64,000 nucleotides of DNA from Flavobacterium sp. CG_23.5 (lineage in GTDB: Bacteria > Bacteroidota > Bacteroidia > Flavobacteriales > Flavobacteriaceae), in assembly GCF_017875765.1 (NCBI RefSeq), contig NZ_JAGGNA010000001.1, positions 2,197,001 through 2,261,000 on the forward strand. Reading direction: 5' to 3'. Below the pieces are notes generated by a model. It worked only from the letters and a program-made list of their open reading frames with translations, made no database searches and was not told the DNA's origin. The translations under genes were made by a program, and so were the position numbers. Of the stretch, positions 1 to 8,483 are shown one piece after another (position 1 is the first letter of the stretch; each line of letters opens with the position of its first letter).

Positions 1-2
1 TG

Positions 3-233
3 CCGCAAGCAGAACTTTTGGAATTTTGTATAGGTATTGCACAAAAAATAATGAAAAACTCCCCTTACGCTATTGGCAAAGCCATAAAAGCAGTCAATGC
101 CAACTTCAAAGAAGGTAAAAACGGATTTGAAACGGAAATAAAAGCTTTTGGAAAATGTTTTGGAACTGAAGATTTTAAGGAAGGGACAACTGCCTTTTTA
201 GAAAAAAGAAAAGCGGTATTTACTGGGAAATAG
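3..233 (+). CDS. Enoyl-CoA hydratase/isomerase (crotonase family), C-terminal part
   Basis: The window starts inside this gene, so only the last 76 codons are visible. They form the helical tail of a crotonase-fold enzyme: a segment around AQKIMKNSPYAIGKAIKAVN followed by GTEDFKEGTTAFLEKRKAVF, the usual end of enoyl-CoA hydratases, where the residues after the ED-F-EG motif build the trimer-forming helix. The catalytic oxyanion-hole and Glu residues lie upstream of the window, so the exact substrate (beta-oxidation or another acyl-CoA) cannot be read. It would act on acyl-CoA in the cytoplasm. The family call is fairly sure, the specific reaction is not. Confidence 0.8.
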   Translation, partial: PQAELLEFCIGIAQKIMKNSPYAIGKAIKAVNANFKEGKNGFETEIKAFGKCFGTEDFKEGTTAFLEKRKAVFTGK

Positions 234-434
234 TTTTTAATATGGTACTATGTTTTTTATAAATATCTTTTTATTACACCATTATTACCGTGTAATAAAA
301 GGATATTGTTTTTTGGAACAATCCCAAAAAAACTGAATCGAATTCTAAAACAATTTTTTTTCTTGCATTAATGGATTCTTTGGACAACAAACCCTAATTT
401 TGCGAGCTAGTTTCAAATTTTAATTTTAAAAAAC

Positions 435-836
435 ATGTCCTACCAACCCGTATTTGCCCTTTTTTGGGAAAGTGTAAAACAAAGTATTCAAGATGGAACC
501 TACGCAAAGCTAACTTTGGCAAAGACCATAGGCGATACTGAATTAAAAAACATCTATGTTCGTCCCGTTTTACTCGAGAATGATGTGTTTGCGCTTTCGG
601 TTACGGCACGTTCCAAAACAGAAGAAATAGAATCATTTCATACATTGGATGAAACCTTTATGGTATTGGCTCCGTTTATGAATAAACCTTTTTTAACGGC
701 ACTTTTATTTACGACTGAGAACGATATTACTTTTAAACTTAATAAGAAAAGAGTCGCAAGTATCATTGAACAAGCTCCCACGTTTAAAAACGCGTCGGAT
801 GTAATTATAGAAATGAAAGCGAAGGGAATCATATAA
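435..836 (+). CDS. Hypothetical protein, 133 aa
   Basis: Small soluble protein of unknown function. It has no signal peptide or membrane segment and I see no catalytic motif. The ATG follows an AT-rich leader containing a possible -7 element. The most informative point is a relative in the same window: the last 33 residues (from KLNKKRVASIIEQ to the end) match a translated fragment at 3508-3612, so a duplicate of this gene once existed on the other side of the cyclase operon. The reading frame is intact, so this copy is probably functional. No function is proposed. Confidence 0.7.
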   Translation: MSYQPVFALFWESVKQSIQDGTYAKLTLAKTIGDTELKNIYVRPVLLENDVFALSVTARSKTEEIESFHTLDETFMVLAPFMNKPFLTALLFTTENDITFKLNKKRVASIIEQAPTFKNASDVIIEMKAKGII

Positions 837-931
837 AAATGCAACTAATGTATCTATTCGATGCATTAGTAAAGCATGATGTTTGTAGCGCTGTTAACCA
901 AATTAAGACTGTCTCGTTCTGATAAATCAAA

Positions 932-2788
932 TCAGCACGCCTCTTTCTTCCCATTCACAAAATACATTTTCATCATACCCCTGTTTTTTACTTCAATTTC
1001 ACCACGATAATCACAGTCAAAACTATCTCTGATGAGTTCAAAGGTATTTTCAGCGATATTAATTTTTCCAGGTTCAGAACAGGATTCCATGCGAGAAGCA
1101 ATGTTCACGGTATCGCCCCAAATGTCGTAGGCAAATTTCTTAGTTCCTACAACTCCAGCAACCACTGGTCCAGAATTAATACCGATACGGATTTCAAAAC
1201 GGGTTTCATTTTGTGGATTATGCTTTAATGATTTGTGTACAAAAGCGGCGATTTCAAAAGCGGCCGACACCATTTTATGGGCGTGGTCTGCTGTAGGAAA
1301 CGGTAATCCGCCAGCACACATATAGCTATCGCCTACGGTTTTGATTTTTTCCAATCCATATTTTTCCATAATGGTATCAAACATAGAAAAATAGTAATCC
1401 ACGCTTTCTACCAACTTCTCAGGAGATAAATAATTGGCGTATTCCGTAAATCCTTTGAAATCTGTAAACAATACTGTAACCGATTCGAACCGTTTTGCGG
1501 CCACTTTACCATTTTGTTTTAGCTCTTGAGCAGTTTCCTCAGGAAGAATATTGAGTAGTAAATTGTCTGAACGGTTTTTTTCTTCTTCAATTATAATGTT
1601 GGTTCTTTTAATGAATTTATAGCGTCTGTACAATCCGATTGCCAATAAGAAAATAAGGAAAAAAGAGAAAACTGTGGCATAAATAAGATTGCGCTGGCGT
1701 TTGGCTTTTAGATGCTGAATTTCTTTGTCTTTTTTGAGTAAATCAACCTGAACTTGTTTTTGATTAACTTCATAATTAGTCCGTAAATCAGCCATTTGTT
1801 CCACTGATTTGAGATTGGTGACACTGTCGCGATAAGAGATGTGGTTCTTGTAATATTTTAAAGATTCTGCTGAATTTCCGGCTTTTTCATAGAGTTGGGA
1901 CAGTTTTAGATTGGACGTACTAGCTTGGTCTTTCAAACCATATTTTTGGGCTAGTTCCAAACTTCGGTTGGCATAATTCAACGCTTTTGTCCAATCATTT
2001 TGTTTCAAATAAATATCCGACATGTGAATTAGATAATCGGAAATTCCATAATAATCTTGCATATTTTCCAAAATGGCCGTCGCTTTCCCGAGATATTCCA
2101 TCGCCAATTTTTGATTGCCTTTTTCTGCATAGACCAGTCCAATATTCCCCAAGCTATAAGCGGTGCCAATCAAATAATCCGCTTTTTTGAAAATGGCGCC
2201 CGACTCATTGAAATAGCGTAAAGACCGATTGTATTGCTTGTTTTTTAAATATTGATCTCCGGCATTTAATAAAGCACTTGCTAAGGCAATAGCATTATCT
2301 GTTTTTCTTAATAGTTGGATCGCTCGGTTATAGTAAATATCTGCATTTTTAGCATTACCCATCACCGAATAAATATCGGCAATGGCGGAATACGCTGTTC
2401 CTTGTCCAACAACGAATTTTGCTTTTGTAGCTGCTTCTTCACTTTTGATAAAAGCATCCAAAGACTTATCTAAATCTCCGGCAAGTCTGTGTTTATTTCC
2501 TTTTTGATAATATCCTCTGTGAAGGTATAAATAGTTTTTTTCCGCTTTAGATAATGCAATAAGTTCGTCGGCATATCGTAGTGAAAGTCCCAGATTATCA
2601 ACTTCATTAAATGCTAAATTTCTCAACAGTTCTAACTTTTCAGTTCCTTTGAGATTCCCTTTAGCGTAAATCAGCTTTAAACTGTCGGCTACTTTTTGCT
2701 CTTGTCCCCAAGCAGTTTCAGACAGGAAAAATAGAAAACACAACGCACCGGAGATTTCTACAATACACTTGTAAAATCTCAATTTCAT
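932..2788 (-). CDS. Exported TPR-containing class III adenylate cyclase
   Basis: 618-residue membrane protein that should make cAMP from ATP. An N-terminal signal peptide (about residues 1-29) is followed by tandem TPR-like helical repeats (about 60-320), a charged coiled coil, one membrane segment near residue 370 (IYATVFSFFLIFLLAIGLY), and a C-terminal cyclase domain from about residue 420. Seen in that domain are the metal-binding Asp of LFTDFKGF, the second Asp in KTVGDSYM, and the NIASRME segment with the transition-state Asn and Arg. The Lys of KIKTVGD and the Asp of YDIWGD are the pair known to select ATP over GTP. The layout implies a periplasmic TPR sensor controlling a cytoplasmic cyclase. 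Its ATG overlaps the stop of the upstream gene in an ATGA, so the two are translationally coupled. Confidence 0.88.
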   Translation of the reverse strand: MKLRFYKCIVEISGALCFLFFLSETAWGQEQKVADSLKLIYAKGNLKGTEKLELLRNLAFNEVDNLGLSLRYADELIALSKAEKNYLYLHRGYYQKGNKHRLAGDLDKSLDAFIKSEEAATKAKFVVGQGTAYSAIADIYSVMGNAKNADIYYNRAIQLLRKTDNAIALASALLNAGDQYLKNKQYNRSLRYFNESGAIFKKADYLIGTAYSLGNIGLVYAEKGNQKLAMEYLGKATAILENMQDYYGISDYLIHMSDIYLKQNDWTKALNYANRSLELAQKYGLKDQASTSNLKLSQLYEKAGNSAESLKYYKNHISYRDSVTNLKSVEQMADLRTNYEVNQKQVQVDLLKKDKEIQHLKAKRQRNLIYATVFSFFLIFLLAIGLYRRYKFIKRTNIIIEEEKNRSDNLLLNILPEETAQELKQNGKVAAKRFESVTVLFTDFKGFTEYANYLSPEKLVESVDYYFSMFDTIMEKYGLEKIKTVGDSYMCAGGLPFPTADHAHKMVSAAFEIAAFVHKSLKHNPQNETRFEIRIGINSGPVVAGVVGTKKFAYDIWGDTVNIASRMESCSEPGKINIAENTFELIRDSFDCDYRGEIEVKNRGMMKMYFVNGKKEAC

Positions 2789-3231
2789 TGCGGATTTATT
2801 GCTAATTTTGGATCAATACTAAACGATTTATAATTAGAAGGTGAATCATAAATGCTGAAATTAATCAGGTAAATATCTTCTAAACCAGCTAACCTATTAT
2901 CGTTTTTAACGTTGGCATTTACATTACCTGACCTCCCAGCTGAACCTTGAATGGTTTTGGCAGTAAAGAAATTGGTATCGCCGTCTTCTGAGTCAAAGAC
3001 AATGCTGGTGATTGCTATGGTATATCCGTTATCACCTGTAACACCAACCCATTTCACATTGTTATTTATAAATACGATGGAGGTGAAATCTGGTAAAGTT
3101 CCGTTGGGAGAATTACCGTTGTTGTCATCAGATAAGACACATATTTCATTAATCTGTGCTTTTGTTGGATTAGTTAATCCAAAAAGATAATTTGCTTGAA
3201 CACTTAATGTGATTGTTACTGGCTTTGCCAT
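2785..3231 (-). CDS. Hypothetical protein coupled to the adenylate cyclase
   Basis: 148-residue protein with alternating beta-type segments, many Asn/Asp/Gly residues and no clear signal peptide or membrane helix. It ends in a IDPKLAINPQ-like tail, faintly reminiscent of the AidA/PixA inclusion-body family, but I do not consider that assignment secure. It lies directly upstream of the adenylate cyclase and overlaps it by four bases (ATGA), so the two are almost certainly one operon and the proteins may act in one process. Start chosen at the ATG giving MAKPVTITL; the upstream 270 bp are non-coding. Function unknown. Confidence 0.65.
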   Translation of the reverse strand: MAKPVTITLSVQANYLFGLTNPTKAQINEICVLSDDNNGNSPNGTLPDFTSIVFINNNVKWVGVTGDNGYTIAITSIVFDSEDGDTNFFTAKTIQGSAGRSGNVNANVKNDNRLAGLEDIYLINFSIYDSPSNYKSFSIDPKLAINPQ

Positions 3232-3507
3232 AATTACTATATTTAAAGGTTAATAAATACATATTTATATAGACCATTAATTAAATTCGGCGGGGCAAGC
3301 CAGTAAGATTTGGAGTAATTCGATCTAAAAACGAATATCAAATTTAATGTTTTTTTTCTAATAATTTAATATTGTTTTTCTCAAATTACTGTTTTTTAAG
3401 CGATTATTATTAAAATTGTATGTGGAATCACTATTTTCCTTCATCATCTAAAAAGAAACATTTCGTCTAAAAAAAATCTAATTCTCAATATAAATGGATT
3501 GGTCCTT

Positions 3508-3612
3508 AAAATTAATAAAAAAAGAATGCGAAGTACTATTGAACAAATTATGACTTTTAAAAATGTTTGTGATGTAATTATTGAGGTGAAAGAAAAGGGA
3601 ATTTCGATTTAA
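3508..3612 (+). pseudogene. Remnant of a duplicate of the 435-836 gene
   Basis: Translation in frame from 3508 gives KINKKRMRSTIEQIMTFKN, then VCDVIIEVKEKGISI and a stop. This aligns without gaps to the C-terminus of the 133-aa protein at 435-836 (KLNKKRVASIIEQAPTFKN, then ASDVIIEMKAKGII). No convincing start or N-terminal two thirds can be found upstream, so this is a decayed 3' fragment. The rest of 3232-3703 is AT-rich and shows no other gene. Confidence 0.75.
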
Positions 3613-3703
3613 GAATTTTGATTAACGATTGCTGATTTTTGATTTAAAAATCAGCAACAAGAAACATTTGAAATTTAAAATCGTTTATCTGAAATCTAAA
3701 ATA

Positions 3704-4357
3704 TTATTTCTCCCCTTCCCATTCCGCATAAAATTGCGACAGGAATCCTTCCATGTATTTATGTCTTTCTTGTGCAATTTGTTTTCCGGTCACCGTATTC
3801 ATTTTGTCTTTTAGCAGTAACAACTTTTCGTAAAAATGATTGAGCGTTGGAGAATCATTATTCTTGTACTCTTCCTTTGACATCTTCGTTTTCGGAGCAA
3901 TTTTAGGGTCGTAGATCGTTCTGTTTTTAAAACCCCCATAATTAAACGTTCGGGCAATTCCAATGGCGCCAATGGCGTCTAAACGATCCGCGTCCTGAAC
4001 TATATCCAGCTCAATGGAAGAGAATTTCTTTTCGAAATTACCGCCTTTGTAGGAGATGTTTTCAATGATATTTATTACATGTGCTATCGTTTCTTCTGCT
4101 GCGTTTTCTGATTCTAAGAATTCGCGGGCTACGGTGGGTCCAACAGTCTCGTCTCCATTATGAAATTTACTGTCGGCAATATCATGAAGTAGCGCTCCTA
4201 AACGAACAATTGTTGCATCACACGCTTCGTTTTTAGAAATTAAAACAGCATTTTTATACACTCTTTCAATATGGAACCAGTCGTGTCCGCCTTCGGCATT
4301 TTCTAATTTTTCTTTAACGAAAAGAATCGTCTTGTCAATTATATCTTCTTTGATCAT
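3704..4357 (-). CDS. HD-domain phosphohydrolase
   Basis: 217-residue cytoplasmic protein of the HD superfamily, metal-dependent phosphohydrolases that often act on nucleotides. With the start placed at MIKEDIIDK, the metal ligands are visible as H29 (HDWFHIERV), H58-D59 (LLHDIADSKFH) and a distal Asp in QDADRLDAIGA. This pattern fits the YedJ/YpgQ-type small HD hydrolases. A further 21 codons upstream are open, but they look like read-through of the leader, so the ATG at 4357 is preferred. It is followed by the 3' pseudogene region and preceded by the desaturase. The substrate cannot be predicted from sequence. Confidence 0.8.
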   Translation of the reverse strand: MIKEDIIDKTILFVKEKLENAEGGHDWFHIERVYKNAVLISKNEACDATIVRLGALLHDIADSKFHNGDETVGPTVAREFLESENAAEETIAHVINIIENISYKGGNFEKKFSSIELDIVQDADRLDAIGAIGIARTFNYGGFKNRTIYDPKIAPKTKMSKEEYKNNDSPTLNHFYEKLLLLKDKMNTVTGKQIAQERHKYMEGFLSQFYAEWEGEK

Positions 4358-4451
4358 TTTAATATTGGTCTTAATCAAAAATGTTGAATCTTGAAGCACA
4401 ATAACTTCAAAACTCAACATTTTTTATTCTTTTATTTAGAACTTAAAAAAT

Positions 4452-5441
4452 CTATCGTGCTAAAGCAGGTTCTACCCATTTGAAAATATGGGATTCTTGT
4501 GGAATTACCATACGTTCTGAAATTTTAGCCATTCTTCCTGGTAATTTCATTAAGTAATCACGGGCTTTCTCCGCTTCATCTGTCAAACCAGACATTTTTT
4601 CAATTTCCCATTTTTCAACCAGTTTTTGCATGATATCAACATAATCGGAAGCAGTGTAAACACCTATTCGCTGCGCCGAATCAGAAAACTGTTCGAAAGC
4701 AGTACTGATTTTTTGTCCAGATTCTCTCAGAAAATGCGCAGGCATAACGATTTTTGCTTTCATCATATATTGAAAAGCAAGCATCATTTCACTTGGATCC
4801 ACTTGAAAAATTCTAGTCACAAATTCGCTATACGCATGATGATGGCGCATCTCGTCACCAGCAATCATTTTGCACATTTTAGACAATTTGTTATCTCCAT
4901 ATTTCTTCGCCATTTGCGCCACTCTATTATGAGAAACATAAGTAGCTAACTCTTGAAAACTAGTGTATACAAAATTCTTGTAAGGATCACGTCCGGTTCC
5001 AATATCAAAACCATCATTAATAAGATGTTGTGTAGTCATCTCGATTTCACGCATGTTTACACGACCTGACAAATACAAGTATTTATTCAGCAAATCTCCA
5101 TGACGATTTTCCTCACCAGTCCATTGTCTGATCCATTTAGACCAGCCATTTCTTTCCACGTTATCAATACCATCTACATCCATTAACCAGGATTCGTAGG
5201 TTGGCAAAGCTTCTTCGGTGATTGTATCTCCCACTAAAGTTACCCAGAAATCATATGGTAATTCTTTTGCTATTTCACGTAATTCTTTAACCTCATCAAA
5301 AAAGGTGTCACTTTCAGAATTAGGCAAAAAATCTGATGGTTGCCATATTTTTTCCACTGGGATTAGGTACTGATCAACAAAGCTATCCACGTTTTTTTCC
5401 AAAAACTGCATTACTTCTAATCGAATGTTTTTTATTGACAT
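4452..5441 (-). CDS. Acyl-ACP desaturase (stearoyl-ACP type, ferritin-like diiron)
   Basis: 329-residue soluble desaturase that introduces a double bond into acyl chains carried on acyl carrier protein. The two diiron-binding motifs of the family are seen: EENRHGD (about residue 110) and GDEMRHHHA (about residue 195), each an E-x-x-H element. Further Glu ligands are expected in neighbouring helices. Length is normal. The gene sits 10 bp from the PlsC-type acyltransferase on the same strand, suggesting a two-gene membrane-lipid operon: one enzyme makes the unsaturated acyl group, the other puts acyl chains on glycerol phosphate. Confidence 0.92.
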   Translation of the reverse strand: MSIKNIRLEVMQFLEKNVDSFVDQYLIPVEKIWQPSDFLPNSESDTFFDEVKELREIAKELPYDFWVTLVGDTITEEALPTYESWLMDVDGIDNVERNGWSKWIRQWTGEENRHGDLLNKYLYLSGRVNMREIEMTTQHLINDGFDIGTGRDPYKNFVYTSFQELATYVSHNRVAQMAKKYGDNKLSKMCKMIAGDEMRHHHAYSEFVTRIFQVDPSEMMLAFQYMMKAKIVMPAHFLRESGQKISTAFEQFSDSAQRIGVYTASDYVDIMQKLVEKWEIEKMSGLTDEAEKARDYLMKLPGRMAKISERMVIPQESHIFKWVEPALAR

Positions 5442-5451
5442 TATATATAAA

Positions 5452-6186
5452 TTAAATTTTTATTCCTTGTACTACAGTTTTTTCTGTTAATTCTGATAGT
5501 TCCTCATAACCATAATCTTTTACCGCTAATGGTTTATGTATTACAAAGGTAAGGTGATTTCCTAAACCTAAGGGGAAAAATCCATATTTAACGATTTTCC
5601 AAGAGTTGTTTATCGTTACCGGAACCACGTAAGCAGATGGTGCATTTTTACATAATATTTTCAATCCGGTTTGGGAAAACGACTTTGGCGCTCCGTTCTT
5701 GCTTCTAGTTCCTTCCGGAAAAATAACTGCCGAGCGTTTGTATTTTTCAATATATTCTGCTAATCCTTTGATTGCAGGAATAGCTTGTTTTGGATCTTTG
5801 CGATCAATAAGGACCGAACCCCCGTGTCTCAAATTATAAGAAACACTTGGAATTCCTTTTCCTAATTCCATTTTACTGACAAATTTACAATGAAAACGAC
5901 GTAAATACCAAATCATTGCAATAATATCATACATACTTTGATGATTAGAAACAAAAATCAAAGGGGCATCTTTAGGAATATTATCTATATTTTCAAATTT
6001 ATAGGTTGTTCCTAAAAGATTGGTGCATTTTACCAACAAAAAGTTCATATAATCCACACTCTTTTTGTGAGCCTGATAACCAAAAACAGTAAAGCAAGTC
6101 CATTGAATGGGATGAAACAGGACCAATATAAGACCAAAACACAAATAATAAATTATGGATATAGGATAGGAAATCAGTTTTTGCAT
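5452..6186 (-). CDS. plsC: 1-acyl-sn-glycerol-3-phosphate acyltransferase (PlsC family)
   Basis: 244-residue inner-membrane enzyme that converts lysophosphatidic acid to phosphatidic acid. Start placed at MQKLISYPIS because the next six upstream codons add nothing conserved; an ATG at 6204 is also possible. An N-terminal hydrophobic helix (YPISIIYYLCFGLILVLF) is followed by the catalytic NHQSMYD (the HX4D motif) and the substrate-binding FPEGTRS block. It lies immediately upstream of the acyl-ACP desaturase, and a second, diverged PlsC-like protein is at 15822-16589. The fold assignment is secure. Which lysophospholipid it uses is inferred from the better match of this copy to the FPEGTRS consensus. 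Confidence 0.88.
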   Translation of the reverse strand: MQKLISYPISIIYYLCFGLILVLFHPIQWTCFTVFGYQAHKKSVDYMNFLLVKCTNLLGTTYKFENIDNIPKDAPLIFVSNHQSMYDIIAMIWYLRRFHCKFVSKMELGKGIPSVSYNLRHGGSVLIDRKDPKQAIPAIKGLAEYIEKYKRSAVIFPEGTRSKNGAPKSFSQTGLKILCKNAPSAYVVPVTINNSWKIVKYGFFPLGLGNHLTFVIHKPLAVKDYGYEELSELTEKTVVQGIKI

Positions 6187-6271
6187 TCTTAAAATATTAG
6201 CCACAAAAGTAAGAAATATATTTTTAGTCGGATTTAAATCACAAACAATATATAGAATTCGTGTTTAATCG

Positions 6272-6279
6272 TAACTTTG
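6272..6279 (+). promoter_or_regulatory. Promoter -7 element upstream of rnpA
   Basis: TAACTTTG matches the Bacteroidota housekeeping -7 consensus TAnnTTTG and lies about 33 bp before the rnpA start. No clear -33 TTG is seen at ideal spacing. Confidence 0.5.
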
Positions 6280-6311
6280 CAGAATAAAATCCATGTCTTT
6301 TTTATCCAAAA

Positions 6312-6737
6312 ATGAACTTCACTTATCCAAAAAACGAAAAACTAAAAAGTAAAATCACCATTGGATTATTGTTTTCCGAAGGGAAATCAGTGTCTAAATA
6401 TCCTTTACGATTAGTCTATTATTCTGGTAATTTGGACAATCCCGACACTTCGGGGCAAAATATAAAGATGGGAGTTTCGGTATCAAAAAAACATTTTAAA
6501 AAAGCGGTTGACCGAAATTATTTTAAACGCGTTCTTCGTGAAACCTATCGTCTCAACAAACATTTACTATTGGATAATCTGGATAAACCCTATGCTTTTA
6601 TGTTGTTTTACCAAAGCAAAGACCGTTTGTCTTATGAGGAAATCAACACCAAAACTATTCAATTGTTTGAGAAATTTTTGCAACAAAATAGTAAAACTAC
6701 TTTGTCAGAAAATAACCTAGATTTAGAAAAATTATAA
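6312..6737 (+). CDS. rnpA: Ribonuclease P protein component
   Basis: 141-residue basic protein that assists the RNase P RNA in trimming tRNA 5' leaders. The family signature is clear: MGVSVSKKHFKKAVDRN followed by FKRVLRE, the RNR-type RNA-binding helix. The gene is followed by an S41 peptidase, an order I associate with flavobacteria. Neither rpmH nor dnaA is adjacent, unlike the classic arrangement. An acidic loop DNPDTSGQ before the signature is encoded by an imperfect palindrome (6440-6455) similar to the repeat found at tRNA-Cys and in the GH3 gene, so it may be a small palindromic insertion. Confidence 0.93.
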   Translation: MNFTYPKNEKLKSKITIGLLFSEGKSVSKYPLRLVYYSGNLDNPDTSGQNIKMGVSVSKKHFKKAVDRNYFKRVLRETYRLNKHLLLDNLDKPYAFMLFYQSKDRLSYEEINTKTIQLFEKFLQQNSKTTLSENNLDLEKL

Positions 6738-6845
6738 TTTGCAATTCAATCAAATGAAGCAATAGAACCTTTATATACAATACTTTAATTAATATTGACG
6801 TTTTATTGTTATTTTAGCGGTTACAAATTTAGTTATACGAAACCC

Positions 6846-8483
6846 ATGAACTTCTTTTTCAAAAAAAAATTCATAATTCCTATTGTCGCTTCGGCATTTT
6901 TATTCATTGGAACCAGTTTCAAAGACGATTTTTTTGAAATTGCAAAACAGATAGAAATATTCACTACGCTATTTAAGGAGTTGAATAAAAATTACGTAGA
7001 CGAGACAAATCCTGGCGATTTAATGGACAAAGCCATCAAAGGAATGTTAGGCAGTCTAGACCCTTACACTGTTTATTTCAACGAGCAGGAGGTGGTACGA
7101 TTCAAAATAAATAACACAGGAGAATATACTGGAATCGGTGCTTTATTAACAAGAAAAGAGGAGAAACTAACGGTAAAAGAAATTTATAAAAACTTCCCTG
7201 CGGATAAAGCTGGACTCAAGCCTGGTGACGAAATTATTCAAATAGGTGATGTGCTTTTATCTGCATTCAAAGAAGATGCTTCACAACTTTTTAAAGGGGC
7301 AAAAAATACTAAAATCGACATCAAATACATTCGACAAGGAAAAACCAACACAACCCAAATTGTATTGGATGAAGTAGAAATAAAATCAGTGCCATTTTTC
7401 GGGAAAATTGATGAAAAAACCGGTTATATTGTCTTGTCCCATTTCAATAAAAAAGCTTCCGTCGAAACCAAAGAGGCATTAGAACAATTAAAAAGGGAGG
7501 GTGCGCAAAGAATTATCTTGGATCTAAGAGACAACCCAGGCGGACTTTTGAATGAAGCAGTGAATATTTGCAATCTCTTTGTTCCAAAAAATGAAATCAT
7601 CGTAACTACAAAATCGAAAATCGAAAAACACAATACTACCTATAAAACTGCCAATGAACCTATTGATACCGAAATTCCATTAATTATAATTGTCAATGGA
7701 AGAAGCGCATCCGCATCAGAAATTGTTTCGGGAGCCTTACAGGATTTAGACCGTGCCGTGGTACTGGGAAGCCGAAGTTTTGGAAAAGGATTAGTGCAAA
7801 GACCAGTAGAATTAACCTATGGAACGCAACTAAAGGTAACCATTGCCCGTTATTATACCCCTTCCGGAAGATGTATTCAAGCCCTAGATTATGCACATAA
7901 AGACAAAAGTGGTGTAGCCACTAGAACCGAGCAAAAAAATTACAATGCATTCAAAACACGAAAAGGAAGAGCTGTTTATGATGGTGGCGGCATTCAGCCT
8001 GATGTAGAGCTTAGCGAAACTAAACTAAGTCCAATCACCAACGCATTAATACGCAATGATGGAATTTTCAATTATGTAACGCATTATTATTATAAAAATC
8101 CAACTTTAGGAGATAAGATTCCAACGATTTCAGATGCGGATTATTTAGACTTTAAACAGTTTTTAAAAGCTGAAAAGTTCTCTTTTGATACTGAAACAGA
8201 GTTGGCTTTGAAAAATACTTTGGCTATAGCCAAAAAAGAAAAAGTAGACGAATCCATATCAACAGAATACCAGCAATTGTTGAGTGCATTGCAAAAAAGT
8301 GAAGATCTGCTATTGGATAAAAATCAAAAAGAGATCAAGAATCTTATCTTAGATGAAATCATAAAAAGGTATCAATACCAAGAAGGATTATATCAATATT
8401 ATATAAAAAACAATACCGAAGTTAAAAAAGCGGTTAGCATTTTGGACAATAATTCAGAATACAAATCTATTTTGAAATTATAA
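6846..8483 (+). CDS. S41 carboxy-terminal processing peptidase
   Basis: 545-residue exported serine protease of the CtpA/Prc family, which cleaves proteins at their C-termini in the periplasm. The start at MNFFFKKKFIIPIVA gives a proper signal anchor; 17 further upstream codons are unlikely to be used. A PDZ domain lies near residues 80-170 (TGIGALLTR, LKPGDEIIQIGD). The catalytic Ser/Lys pair is seen in NGRSASASEIVSGAL and SFGKGLVQ. The long C-terminal part (about 150 residues) is helical. The stop overlaps the next ATG by one base, so the OmpA-like protein is cotranslated and may be a partner or substrate. Confidence 0.92.
   Translation: MNFFFKKKFIIPIVASAFLFIGTSFKDDFFEIAKQIEIFTTLFKELNKNYVDETNPGDLMDKAIKGMLGSLDPYTVYFNEQEVVRFKINNTGEYTGIGALLTRKEEKLTVKEIYKNFPADKAGLKPGDEIIQIGDVLLSAFKEDASQLFKGAKNTKIDIKYIRQGKTNTTQIVLDEVEIKSVPFFGKIDEKTGYIVLSHFNKKASVETKEALEQLKREGAQRIILDLRDNPGGLLNEAVNICNLFVPKNEIIVTTKSKIEKHNTTYKTANEPIDTEIPLIIIVNGRSASASEIVSGALQDLDRAVVLGSRSFGKGLVQRPVELTYGTQLKVTIARYYTPSGRCIQALDYAHKDKSGVATRTEQKNYNAFKTRKGRAVYDGGGIQPDVELSETKLSPITNALIRNDGIFNYVTHYYYKNPTLGDKIPTISDADYLDFKQFLKAEKFSFDTETELALKNTLAIAKKEKVDESISTEYQQLLSALQKSEDLLLDKNQKEIKNLILDEIIKRYQYQEGLYQYYIKNNTEVKKAVSILDNNSEYKSILKL

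Noticed and set aside
5140..5160. TTTCCACGTTATC as another parS
   Set aside because: It lacks the right half-site; only the CCACGT core matches.
7424..7896. Minus-strand frames inside the S41 protease gene
   Set aside because: They are antisense shadows; the plus-strand gene has complete catalytic motifs.
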